Source: Desulfobacteraceae bacterium
GTDB taxonomy: Bacteria; Desulfobacterota; Desulfobacteria; Desulfobacterales; SG8-13
Assembly: GCA_029287875.1 (NCBI GenBank)
Contig: JARFQH010000100.1
Location: 1 to 5,366, forward strand
Direction: 5' to 3'
DNA length: 5,366 bases
The notes below the pieces were generated by a model, which saw nothing but the letters and a program-made list of their open reading frames with translations, did no database searches and was not told the DNA's origin. Of this stretch, positions 1 through 5,366 are shown piece after piece. The first letter of the stretch is position 1; the number at the start of each line of letters is the position of its first letter. Both the position numbers and the translations under genes were made by a program.

Positions 1-330
1 ATCAGCGACGGGCTCGATATTTCGAGCAGCGAGGTCTTCGGCGTGGCGTCCTTTTATGCCCTTTTTTCGATGAAACCCAAAGGGCGGCACCTGATCCGGG
101 TCTGCACGGGCACGGCCTGCTACGTCAAGGGCATCAAGGAAGTCCTGTCGCGGATTACAAACACATACAAAATAAAGGAAGGCGACACCACCGAAGATCG
201 GCGTTTCTCCCTGGAGGCGGTCCGGTGCCTGGGGGCTTGCGGGTTGGCGCCCGTCATGATCGTCGATTCTGACACCCATGGTGCGATATCCTCGGACGCC
301 GTGATCGACGTCCTTCATAAGTACGAGTAG
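1..330 (+). CDS. nuoE: NuoE/HydC/HndA-type [2Fe-2S] NADH oxidoreductase subunit (5' end missing)
   Basis: The reading frame is open from base 1 to the TAG at 328-330, so this is the C-terminal 109 residues of a protein whose family is usually about 150-170 long. A GTG at 43 could be misread as a start. It lies inside the conserved stretch 'EVFGVASFYALF' typical of NuoE, so it is an internal valine. The thioredoxin-like [2Fe-2S] ferredoxin domain shows all four expected ligands: CTGTAC (visible residues C35 and C40, C-x4-C) and CLGAC (C76 and C80, C-x3-C), followed by the usual G-LAPV. In this family the cluster exchanges electrons with the FMN subunit, which is encoded two genes downstream. 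With no other complex I genes in view, and a bifurcating-type NuoF beside it, HydC/HndA of a soluble complex is a better functional model than NuoE of respiratory complex I. Family assignment is firm; the complex it serves is inferred. Confidence 0.93.
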   Translation: MSDGLDISSSEVFGVASFYALFSMKPKGRHLIRVCTGTACYVKGIKEVLSRITNTYKIKEGDTTEDRRFSLEAVRCLGACGLAPVMIVDSDTHGAISSDAVIDVLHKYE

Positions 331-347
331 CAGATGGTGGCAGCCCG

Positions 348-701
348 ATGAGAATCTACGAGGTCAAGGACATCCTCAAGGCAACGCTGTTGACCGGTGA
401 GGACCAGTTGGAGCGGACCGTTATCGGCGCCGGAGGAGCGGATATCATGGAAGCTTTTTTAGCTGCCGCCGCCAAGGACGCCGTCATTCTGACCGGACTC
501 ACCGGCGACGACGTGATCCGTACCGCCAAGGTTGCCGATGTGGGGGCGGTGGTCTTCGTCCGGGGCAAAAAGCCGCAGGATAGTGCGATCGAACTGGCAC
601 GGTCCTTTAACCTGGTCACCATGAGCACCGGCTATTCCCTGTTCGTGGCCAGCGGAAAACTCTACATGAGCGGATTGAGGGGACTGGACGGGTCCTGGTA
701 A
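348..701 (+). CDS. Stand-alone DRTGG-domain protein of a NuoEF/hydrogenase-type operon
   Basis: This 117-residue protein begins 17 bases after the NuoE-like stop. No clear Shine-Dalgarno sequence precedes the ATG, so translation may be coupled to the upstream gene. It resembles the DRTGG fold, a small alpha/beta domain also found beside CBS domains and in phosphotransacetylase-like proteins. Visible hallmarks are 'GADIMEAFL' (about residues 30-38), 'AVILTGLTGDDVIRTAK' (about 45-61), 'VVFVRGKKP' (about 68-76) and a C-terminal 'YMSGL'. There are no cysteines, no membrane segment and no signal peptide, so it is probably cytosolic and does not carry a cluster. Short DRTGG proteins are known as companions of HydABC/Hnd-type genes, where their role is not established. 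Nucleotide sensing or assembly are possibilities, but that is inference. The family call is from memory of the motif pattern. Confidence 0.8.
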   Translation: MRIYEVKDILKATLLTGEDQLERTVIGAGGADIMEAFLAAAAKDAVILTGLTGDDVIRTAKVADVGAVVFVRGKKPQDSAIELARSFNLVTMSTGYSLFVASGKLYMSGLRGLDGSW

Positions 702-732
702 CTTGATCAAAATATTGAGTTTGCGAACCTGC

Positions 733-738
733 AAGGAG
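733..738 (+). promoter_or_regulatory. Ribosome binding site of the NuoF-like gene
   Basis: AAGGAG lies 7 bases before the ATG at 746. It is the only strong Shine-Dalgarno sequence in the operon part of the window, and it fixes the start of the NuoF-like gene. The other starts (348, 2621, 4712) have weak or distant purine tracts, which suggests coupling to the upstream genes. Confidence 0.8.
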
Positions 739-745
739 ATGCTGA

Positions 746-2593
746 ATGGCGAAGTTGTCGGTTAACGACCTGGAGAAGATCAAATCGGATTCGGCCCCGG
801 CGATCGCATTTCAGGACAGGACCTACTGCTTGATTTGCGGAGGGACGGGTTGTCACGCCACCGGCAGCATTGCCGTCAAAACCGCCCTGGAGCAGGAAAT
901 TGAGGCCAAGGGGATTGCGGACCGGGTCAAGGTCGTGGAGACCGGCTGCAACGGGTTTTGCGCCATGGGGCCGCTCCTGGTCGTGCATCCGGGCGACATC
1001 TTCTACCAGAAGCTGACGGCGGACGACATTCCGGAATTGGTCGAAAGCCAGCTGGTGAAGGGACAGACGGTCGAAAGACTGTTCTACAAAGATCCGGTCA
1101 GCAAGCAGCGGATCGCCTCCCAGAACGATATCCCCTTCTTTGCCCACCAGATGCCGCGGGCTCTGCGCAACAAGGGACTGATCAACCCGGAGGACATCAA
1201 CGACTACATCGGTCGCGACGGCTATTTCGGCGCCGCCCGGGCGCTCTTCGAGATGACTCCCGAGGAGATCACCGAACAGATGAAGATTTCCGGCCTCCGG
1301 GGTCGGGGCGGTGCCGGTTTTCCCACCGGCGTCAAATGGGATTTCGCACGCAAGAGCGGTGGGGCGGTCAAGTTTGTGCTCTGCAATGCCGATGAAGGCG
1401 ACCCGGGCGCGTTCATGGACCGCAGCATCCTCGAGGCCGACCCGCATGCCGTACTGGAAGGAATGATCGTGGCCGCCAAGGCCATCGCTTCCAACCAGGG
1501 GTACATTTACGTGAGGACCGAGTACCCGCTGGCGGTGCGCCGGCTGGGAATTGCCATCGATCAGGCCAAGGAATACGGCCTGCTGGGCGAGAACATTCTC
1601 GGTTCGGGCTTCGACTTCAACATCGATATCTACCAGGGAGCCGGCGCCTTTGTCTGCGGCGAGGAAACCGCGCTGATGCGATCGATCGAAGGCCGGCGCG
1701 GCATGCCGCGTCCCCGACCGCCGTTTCCGGCTCACAAGGGCCTTTGGGACAAGCCGACCATTCTCAACAACGTGGAGACGTTCGCCAACGTGCCTCAGAT
1801 CATGCTGCAGGGCGGGGCGTGGTACGCGAGTGTCGGCACTGAAACCAGCAAGGGCACCAAGGTGTTTGCCCTCTCGGGCGACGTGAACAACATCGGGCTG
1901 GTCGAGGTACCCATGGGGACCCCACTGCGCAAGATCGTCTACGACATCGGCGGCGGCATCCCCAAGAAAAAAAAGTTCAAGGCGGTGCAGCTCGGCGGCC
2001 CCTCCGGCGGCTGCATTCCGGAGCAGTTTATCGACACGCCGGTCGACTTCGAGGCCATCGTCAAGGTCGGCGCCATCATGGGCTCGGGCGGCGCCATCGT
2101 CATGGACGAAAACACCTGCATGGTCGACATGGCCCGTTTCTTCATGGAGTTCGTGCAGGACGAATCGTGCGGCAAGTGCACGCCCTGCCGCGAAGGGACC
2201 CGGCGTCTGCTGCAGGTCCTGGAAAAGATCTGTGAGGGGCATGGAAAACCGGAGGACATCCAAATCCTGGAAGAGCTCTCCGATGTGATCCGCTCGGCTT
2301 CCTTGTGCGGGCTGGGGCAGACCGGTCCCAATCCGGTGCTGTCGACCCTGCGGTATTTCAAGGACGAATACAATGCGCACATTTATGAGAAACGCTGCCC
2401 GGCCAAACGCTGTGTCGCGCTGCTCAAGTTCGAAGTGGATCCGGATGTCTGCACCAAGTGCGGGGCCTGTTTCAGGGCCTGTCCGACCGAGGCGATCGCC
2501 TGGAAGAAGAAGGAAGTGGCCCGCATCGACAAAGAAAAATGCATCCAGTGCATGACCTGCTTTGAAAAATGTAAATTCGATGCAATCTCATAA
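746..2593 (+). CDS. nuoF: NuoF/HydB/HndC-type NADH-binding FMN and iron-sulfur subunit
   Basis: This 615-residue protein oxidises or reduces NAD(H) through FMN and passes electrons along iron-sulfur clusters. Domain order: an N-terminal thioredoxin-like [2Fe-2S] domain (about 20-110) with ligands C31, C36, C68 and C72; the FMN/NADH Rossmann-like core with GRGGAGFPTGVKW (186-198), CNADEGDPGAF (213-223) and CGEETAL (304-310); an SLBB-like region around 365-430; the N3 [4Fe-4S] site with C475, C478, C481 and C521; and a C-terminal 2x[4Fe-4S] ferredoxin domain (C569/572/575/579 and C599/602/605/609). Respiratory NuoF is about 430 residues and lacks both end domains. This three-part plan is that of HydB of bifurcating [FeFe] hydrogenases and HndC. 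No membrane segment is seen. The start has a strong ribosome binding site. The next gene is not a hydrogenase large subunit, so the physiological acceptor is open. All expected ligands are present, so it is probably active. Confidence 0.96.
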   Translation: MAKLSVNDLEKIKSDSAPAIAFQDRTYCLICGGTGCHATGSIAVKTALEQEIEAKGIADRVKVVETGCNGFCAMGPLLVVHPGDIFYQKLTADDIPELVESQLVKGQTVERLFYKDPVSKQRIASQNDIPFFAHQMPRALRNKGLINPEDINDYIGRDGYFGAARALFEMTPEEITEQMKISGLRGRGGAGFPTGVKWDFARKSGGAVKFVLCNADEGDPGAFMDRSILEADPHAVLEGMIVAAKAIASNQGYIYVRTEYPLAVRRLGIAIDQAKEYGLLGENILGSGFDFNIDIYQGAGAFVCGEETALMRSIEGRRGMPRPRPPFPAHKGLWDKPTILNNVETFANVPQIMLQGGAWYASVGTETSKGTKVFALSGDVNNIGLVEVPMGTPLRKIVYDIGGGIPKKKKFKAVQLGGPSGGCIPEQFIDTPVDFEAIVKVGAIMGSGGAIVMDENTCMVDMARFFMEFVQDESCGKCTPCREGTRRLLQVLEKICEGHGKPEDIQILEELSDVIRSASLCGLGQTGPNPVLSTLRYFKDEYNAHIYEKRCPAKRCVALLKFEVDPDVCTKCGACFRACPTEAIAWKKKEVARIDKEKCIQCMTCFEKCKFDAIS

Positions 2594-2620
2594 TATGTCA
2601 ACCATGACGGGGTAGTACAC

Positions 2621-4702
2621 ATGATAGAAGCGGTTATTATAATGGGAGGTTTGGGGTTGCTGGTCGGAGCCGGCCTGGCCTTCGCTTCGAAAATTTTCTA
2701 CGTCTACGTCGACCCCACGATCCTGGCGGTTGAAGAAGCCTTGCCGGGGGACAACTGCGGCGGTTGCGGTCTGCCGGGATGCAGCGCCAACGCCGAGGCG
2801 ATCGTGGCCGGCCGGGCGGCGCCTAACTCCTGCGTCGCGGCCAGCGAGGATGTCGCCATGGAAATCGCCGCAATCCTGGGGGTGAGCGTGGAGGCCAAAG
2901 AACCCGACATCGCCCGGCCTGGTTGTACCTACGGCGTTGCCAAGGCCGATACGAAGTTTATCTACGACGGCTTGAGCGACTGCCGTGCCGCAAGCCTGAT
3001 GAGCGGCGGGATGAAGGTGTGCACCATCGGCTGCCTCGGACTGGGCTCTTGCGCCCGGGTGTGCCCCTTCGACGCCATCACCATGGGCCCCGAAGGGCTC
3101 CCGGTGGTCGACGAGGTGCGCTGCACCGGCTGCGGCACCTGCGAGCGCGTCTGCCCCAAACATATCATCACGCTGTCATCGGTTACCCGGCGCATCCTGA
3201 AGGAGTATAAGACCGACGAGTGCACCACCCCCTGCCAGCGGGCGTGCCCGGCCGGAATCGATATTTGTGAATACATCCGTCAGATCACCCTGGGCGAGTA
3301 TCACCGCGCCGTGCAGGTGATCAAGGAACGCAACCCCTTTCCCGCCGTCATCGGCCGGATCTGCCCGCGACCATGCGAAAACGAGTGCCGCCGGCAGTTC
3401 GTCGATCAACCGGTGGCAATCAATTTCTTGAAACGGTTCGCGGCCGACTACGAAAAACAGACCGGAGAGAGGGTCCTGCCGTTCAAGGCACCGGATACAG
3501 GTCGCCGGGTCGCGGTAATCGGCGGCGGGGTCGAAGGGCTGTCATCGGCCTTTTTCCTGGCCCGGTTGGGTCATACCCCCACGGTTTACGAGGCCACTTC
3601 CAAGCTCGGCGGGCTTCTGAGAAGTGCGATTGCCGCCGAACGTCTTCCCGCCGAGGTCCTCGACTGGGATATCGACGGCGTAATGGAGATGGGGGTCACG
3701 GCGGAGACCGGTGCGGCCCTCGGTAAGGACATCACCATCGCGTCATTGCTCGCTGACGGCTACGAGGCGGTTCTGCTGACACTGGGCGGCTGGGACAGCC
3801 GCCTGGCACGCGGGGGTCTCCGGGAGGTGGAATCACCGGTTCCGGGGGTCTACCTGATGCTCGATTTTGTAAAAAATGCGGGACAAGACGGAACGGCGGT
3901 TCGGTTGAGCGGCGACACCGTCATTTACGGCGGCGGCCGGCTCGCGCTCGAGGCGGCCCGGGTTTCCAGGACTCGGGGCCAGGGTGCCGTCAAGGTTGTG
4001 CTCAGAGAGACCCGAGCCGGTTGTGGACTTGAAGAAGCCGAAATAGAGGCGCTGACCGATGAAAACGTAAAGTTTTACTTTAATACCGGAATCGTCCGGC
4101 TGCTCGGTGAAGGCGACCGGCTGACGATGCTCGATGTGGTCGATCTGGTGAACGGCGAGACAGCCTCAATCAGCGCCGGCACCCTTGTGCTGGCCAGCGG
4201 TCGGGTGCCCGAACTCGCCATCGTCAAGGAGGTCGCCGCAGAAGAGGCCGGTGACGAAGAAAGCGCCGCTCCGGCGATGCCGACCGCTTCTGCCGTGCGC
4301 TGGACGGGTATCAGCCCATACAAGGAAGCGGCCTTTCACACCCAAACCGGCCTTTTTTCCAGCGGCGACGTCTTCACCGATTACAGCGCGGCCATCCGGG
4401 CGATTGGCGCCGGCCGGCGCATCGCCGCCTCCGTACACGAGATCATGTACGGCATCCCGCTGGATCTGCCCGACAACGTGGTAACCCCGAACGCGTATAT
4501 CCAGAACGTCGATCACGTCGAGAATGTCAGGCCGGCGGCACGCCGCATCATGCCGTTGTGCGAAGCGCAAGGACCGGCCGAGTACACGGAACTCGAACTC
4601 GGATTCGATGAGAACACCGCGCGGTTCGAGGCCGGGCGCTGTCTGCAATGCGGCCTTATCTGCTACCGCCAGGTCCCCGAACCGCAGCGAAAGGCAGGCT
4701 GA
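2621..4702 (+). CDS. RnfB-like ferredoxin module fused to a GltD/NfnB-like FAD/NAD(P) oxidoreductase
   Basis: This 693-residue protein has two recognisable parts. Residues 1-190 look like RnfB: a hydrophobic N-terminal helix (about 4-22) followed by 'ASKIF', then a cluster site DNCGGCGLPGC with C46, C49, C54 and C71, then an RnfB-type double ferredoxin with C134, C138, C144, C148 ('GCLGLGSC') and C168, C171, C174, C178. Residues 195-693 look like the glutamate synthase small subunit, NfnB and dihydropyrimidine dehydrogenase group. They contain an N-terminal cysteine domain (C201, C205, C209, C216 and C248, C252, C256), an FAD fold GGGVEG (301-306), 'KLGGLLR' (328-334) and 'RLPAEVLD' (341-348), a second dinucleotide fold GGGRLALE (437-444), a closing FAD motif 'GLFSSGDV' (577-584), and a C-terminal 'RCLQCGLIC' (673-681). 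Some positions differ from classical GltD, including 'TLGGWDS' (387-393) where an ATG-type motif is expected. It probably sits on the inner face of the membrane and links the NuoEF-like pair to ferredoxin, NAD(P) or a membrane partner. Glutamate synthase activity is unlikely because no GltB is present here. Domain calls are firm; the reaction is inferred. Confidence 0.92.
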   Translation: MIEAVIIMGGLGLLVGAGLAFASKIFYVYVDPTILAVEEALPGDNCGGCGLPGCSANAEAIVAGRAAPNSCVAASEDVAMEIAAILGVSVEAKEPDIARPGCTYGVAKADTKFIYDGLSDCRAASLMSGGMKVCTIGCLGLGSCARVCPFDAITMGPEGLPVVDEVRCTGCGTCERVCPKHIITLSSVTRRILKEYKTDECTTPCQRACPAGIDICEYIRQITLGEYHRAVQVIKERNPFPAVIGRICPRPCENECRRQFVDQPVAINFLKRFAADYEKQTGERVLPFKAPDTGRRVAVIGGGVEGLSSAFFLARLGHTPTVYEATSKLGGLLRSAIAAERLPAEVLDWDIDGVMEMGVTAETGAALGKDITIASLLADGYEAVLLTLGGWDSRLARGGLREVESPVPGVYLMLDFVKNAGQDGTAVRLSGDTVIYGGGRLALEAARVSRTRGQGAVKVVLRETRAGCGLEEAEIEALTDENVKFYFNTGIVRLLGEGDRLTMLDVVDLVNGETASISAGTLVLASGRVPELAIVKEVAAEEAGDEESAAPAMPTASAVRWTGISPYKEAAFHTQTGLFSSGDVFTDYSAAIRAIGAGRRIAASVHEIMYGIPLDLPDNVVTPNAYIQNVDHVENVRPAARRIMPLCEAQGPAEYTELELGFDENTARFEAGRCLQCGLICYRQVPEPQRKAG

Positions 4703-4711
4703 CAGACTCCC

Positions 4712-5146
4712 ATGGCAACCGAGAAAGGCATCGTCACCCGGGTCGGTTCGGCAACCGCTTGGGTCAAGACCTCCCGCACGAGCGCCTGCGAAGGATGCGC
4801 CTCCCGCCAGTCGTGCCATCTCAAGGGGGACGACGACGCGGAGATGGAGGTGGAGGCCTTCAACGACGCAAGGGCCGTGGTTGGTGACCGGATCGTGCTT
4901 CGGGTGGCATCCGGCGCTTTGCTCAAAGTTTCTTTCATGCTCTACGTTTTTCCGATCCTGCTCCTGATTTTAGGCGCGATCGTCGGCCAGATACTGGGCC
5001 CGGCGCTGCACTATGATCCATCTTCTTTCTCCCTTCTCCTGGGCGGCGTCTGCTTCGTGCTCGCTTTCATCCTGATCCGGGTGCGCAGCAGCCGCATGGC
5101 CCGCAAGACCGAATACCGCCCGCGGATCGTCAGAGTCCTCAAGTAA
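4712..5146 (+). CDS. rseC: RseC/MucC family membrane protein (SoxR-reducing system type)
   Basis: This 144-residue protein starts 9 bases after the fusion gene's stop. An AAGGCAGG tract at 4691-4698 is rather far from the ATG, which fits translational coupling. The N-terminal part (about 1-67) is a soluble beta-rich domain with the family's cysteine group C26, C29 and C35 (C-x2-C-x5-C). Two hydrophobic segments follow, at about 70-93 and 105-123, and a strongly basic tail follows the second. This is the RseC/MucC plan. In E. coli RseC was named for positive regulation of sigma E and is linked to the Rsx (Rnf) proteins that keep SoxR reduced. Sigma E partners are absent here, so the link to an RnfB-like protein next door is the more useful hint: an accessory or cofactor-related role for a membrane redox complex. 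That role is inferred; the family call is well supported. Confidence 0.87.
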   Translation: MATEKGIVTRVGSATAWVKTSRTSACEGCASRQSCHLKGDDDAEMEVEAFNDARAVVGDRIVLRVASGALLKVSFMLYVFPILLLILGAIVGQILGPALHYDPSSFSLLLGGVCFVLAFILIRVRSSRMARKTEYRPRIVRVLK

Positions 5147-5174
5147 AACAATTTTCAAGGACAATTTCTTCCGG

Positions 5175-5243
5175 ACGAGAGCCGTATTTGAAAGAGGTTC
5201 CTTTGGAGACGTCGGTTTTCTAATTGACGGCGCTCGTTTATTT
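5175..5243 (+). terminator. Possible intrinsic terminator of the redox operon (long-loop stem)
   Basis: CGAGAGCCGT (5176-5185) pairs with ACGGCGCTCG (5227-5236) with one A-G mismatch, and A5175-T5237 can extend it. TTTATTT (5237-5243) follows directly. The position after rseC suits a terminator. The 41-base loop is much longer than normal, though it could partly close through AAAG/CTTT (5191-5194 and 5201-5204). It may also be chance pairing. Confidence 0.3.
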
Positions 5244-5265
5244 CGTTAACTTATCGCATTGTAAT
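5237..5265 (+). promoter_or_regulatory. birA: Possible sigma-70-type promoter of the birA-like gene
   Basis: TGTAAT at 5260-5265 matches the -10 consensus TATAAT in five of six bases. A weak -35 candidate, TTTATT (5237-5242, three of six), lies 17 bases upstream. The -10 falls between the two arms of the inverted repeat at 5242-5275, so a repressor bound there would block it. TTGACG at 5224-5229 is a better -35 but has no good -10 at normal spacing. Confidence 0.35.
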
Positions 5266-5275
5266 GGTTAACGAA
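5242..5275 (+). promoter_or_regulatory. Candidate BirA (biotin repressor) operator
   Basis: TTCGTTAAC (5242-5250) and GTTAACGAA (5267-5275) form a perfect 9-bp inverted repeat with a 16-base spacer. Known BirA sites follow roughly TTGTTAACC or TTGTAAACC, then 14-16 bases, then the reverse complement. Aligned on the GTTAAC core, the half-sites here are TCGTTAACT (5243-5251) and GGTTAACGA (5266-5274) with a 14-base spacer, each a couple of changes from consensus. The site lies 14 bases before a gene whose start resembles the BirA DNA-binding domain, so autoregulation by biotin status is the natural reading. The repeat is seen directly; the binding protein is inferred. Confidence 0.65.
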
Positions 5276-5289
5276 CAGAAAGAACGACT

Positions 5290-5366
5290 ATGAGCGACAC
5301 CAAAGGACAAATCCTGCACTTGTTGCGGACAGAGGGCGACACCGTTTCTGGAGAAATCCTCAGCAC
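5290..5366 (+). CDS. birA: Start of a BirA-like biotin operon repressor / biotin-protein ligase (3' end missing)
   Basis: Only 25 codons are visible before the window ends. They read MSDTKGQILHLLRTEGDTVS followed by GEILS. This matches the beginning of the winged helix-turn-helix of bifunctional BirA proteins: 'IL-LL' in the first helix and then 'VSGE-L' leading to the second helix. A DNA-binding domain at the N terminus would mean a repressor as well as a ligase that attaches biotin to carboxylases, but the ligase domain lies outside the window. The candidate operator just upstream supports the call. The Shine-Dalgarno sequence is weak (AGAAAGAA). Another HTH_11-type regulator is the main alternative, since so few residues can be read. 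Confidence 0.68.
   Translation, partial: MSDTKGQILHLLRTEGDTVSGEILS

Larger units (their letters stand above)
5147..5289 (+). other. Intergenic region between rseC and the birA-like gene
   Basis: This 143-base gap is the longest non-coding stretch in the window and is richer in A and T than the genes on either side. It holds an imperfect GC-rich stem followed by a T-rich run (terminator-like), then a perfect 9-bp inverted repeat overlapping a possible promoter, and a weak purine tract (AGAAAGAA, 5277-5284) before the ATG at 5290. It marks the likely boundary between two transcription units. Confidence 0.75.

Noticed and set aside
43..330. Treating the GTG at 43 as the true start of the NuoE-like gene
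   Set aside because: The frame is open to base 1 and the residues before 43 continue the conserved family sequence, so the gene begins outside the window.
707..2380. A 557-codon open frame on the minus strand opposite the NuoF-like gene
   Set aside because: It lies entirely against a gene with full family motifs, its translation shows no recognisable domain and is rich in H, R, G and D, and long antisense frames are expected in GC-rich coding DNA.
1..2593. Calling this a respiratory complex I (nuo) operon
   Set aside because: No membrane Nuo subunits or NuoG are present, and the NuoF-like protein has the extra N- and C-terminal cluster domains of soluble HydB-type enzymes.
2594..2620. A tiny ATG-to-TAG frame (2595-2615) and a short GTCA/TGAC repeat between the NuoF-like and fusion genes
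   Set aside because: Six sense codons without a ribosome binding site and a 4-bp repeat are expected by chance; I see no leader-peptide or attenuator logic.
2588..3163. A 191-codon minus-strand open frame opposite the RnfB-like half
   Set aside because: It is a shadow of the fusion gene's codon use, with no motif and no plausible ribosome binding site or operon context.
2621..4702. Calling the fusion gene the glutamate synthase small subunit (gltD)
   Set aside because: The RnfB-like front half, the NuoEF context and the absence of gltB argue against glutamate synthesis; only the fold is shared.
4166..4819. A 217-codon minus-strand open frame spanning the end of the fusion gene and the start of rseC
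   Set aside because: It crosses two well-supported plus-strand genes and has no recognisable domain.

Overview
The window is a GC-rich, all plus-strand stretch carrying the tail of a redox operon and the start of a biotin-control gene. The proteins (an NADH-oxidising NuoE/NuoF pair of the bifurcating type, a DRTGG protein, an RnfB-GltD fusion and RseC) point to an anaerobe. A sulfate-reducing or syntrophic member of the Desulfobacterota (former Deltaproteobacteria) is the best guess. That rests on remembered gene content, not a database search.

Layout: (1) 1-330, the last 109 codons of a NuoE/HydC/HndA-type [2Fe-2S] subunit, cut off by the window's left edge. (2) 348-701, a small stand-alone DRTGG-domain protein. 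(3) 746-2593, a complete NuoF/HydB/HndC-type flavoprotein with an N-terminal [2Fe-2S] domain and a C-terminal 2x[4Fe-4S] domain. (4) 2621-4702, a 693-residue fusion of a membrane-anchored RnfB-like ferredoxin module to a GltD/NfnB-like flavin oxidoreductase module. (5) 4712-5146, an RseC/MucC family membrane protein. Gaps between these five genes are 17, 44, 27 and 9 bases, so they probably form one transcript. (6) 5147-5289, a 143-base non-coding gap with a terminator-like stem and a perfect 9-bp inverted repeat that looks like a BirA (biotin) operator. (7) 5290-5366, the first 25 codons of a gene that looks like birA.

How the genes may work together: NuoE and NuoF form the NADH-oxidising core shared by electron-bifurcating hydrogenases and related enzymes. 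In hydrogenase operons the next gene is usually the [FeFe] catalytic subunit. Here that place is taken by the RnfB-GltD fusion, which has a predicted N-terminal membrane helix, cysteines for several iron-sulfur clusters, and two dinucleotide-binding folds. The simplest inference is a membrane-tethered NAD(H)/ferredoxin/second-acceptor oxidoreductase, possibly bifurcating or transhydrogenase-like, with RseC as a membrane accessory. The real acceptor cannot be read from sequence. No RNA genes, mobile elements, CRISPR arrays or long repeats were seen.
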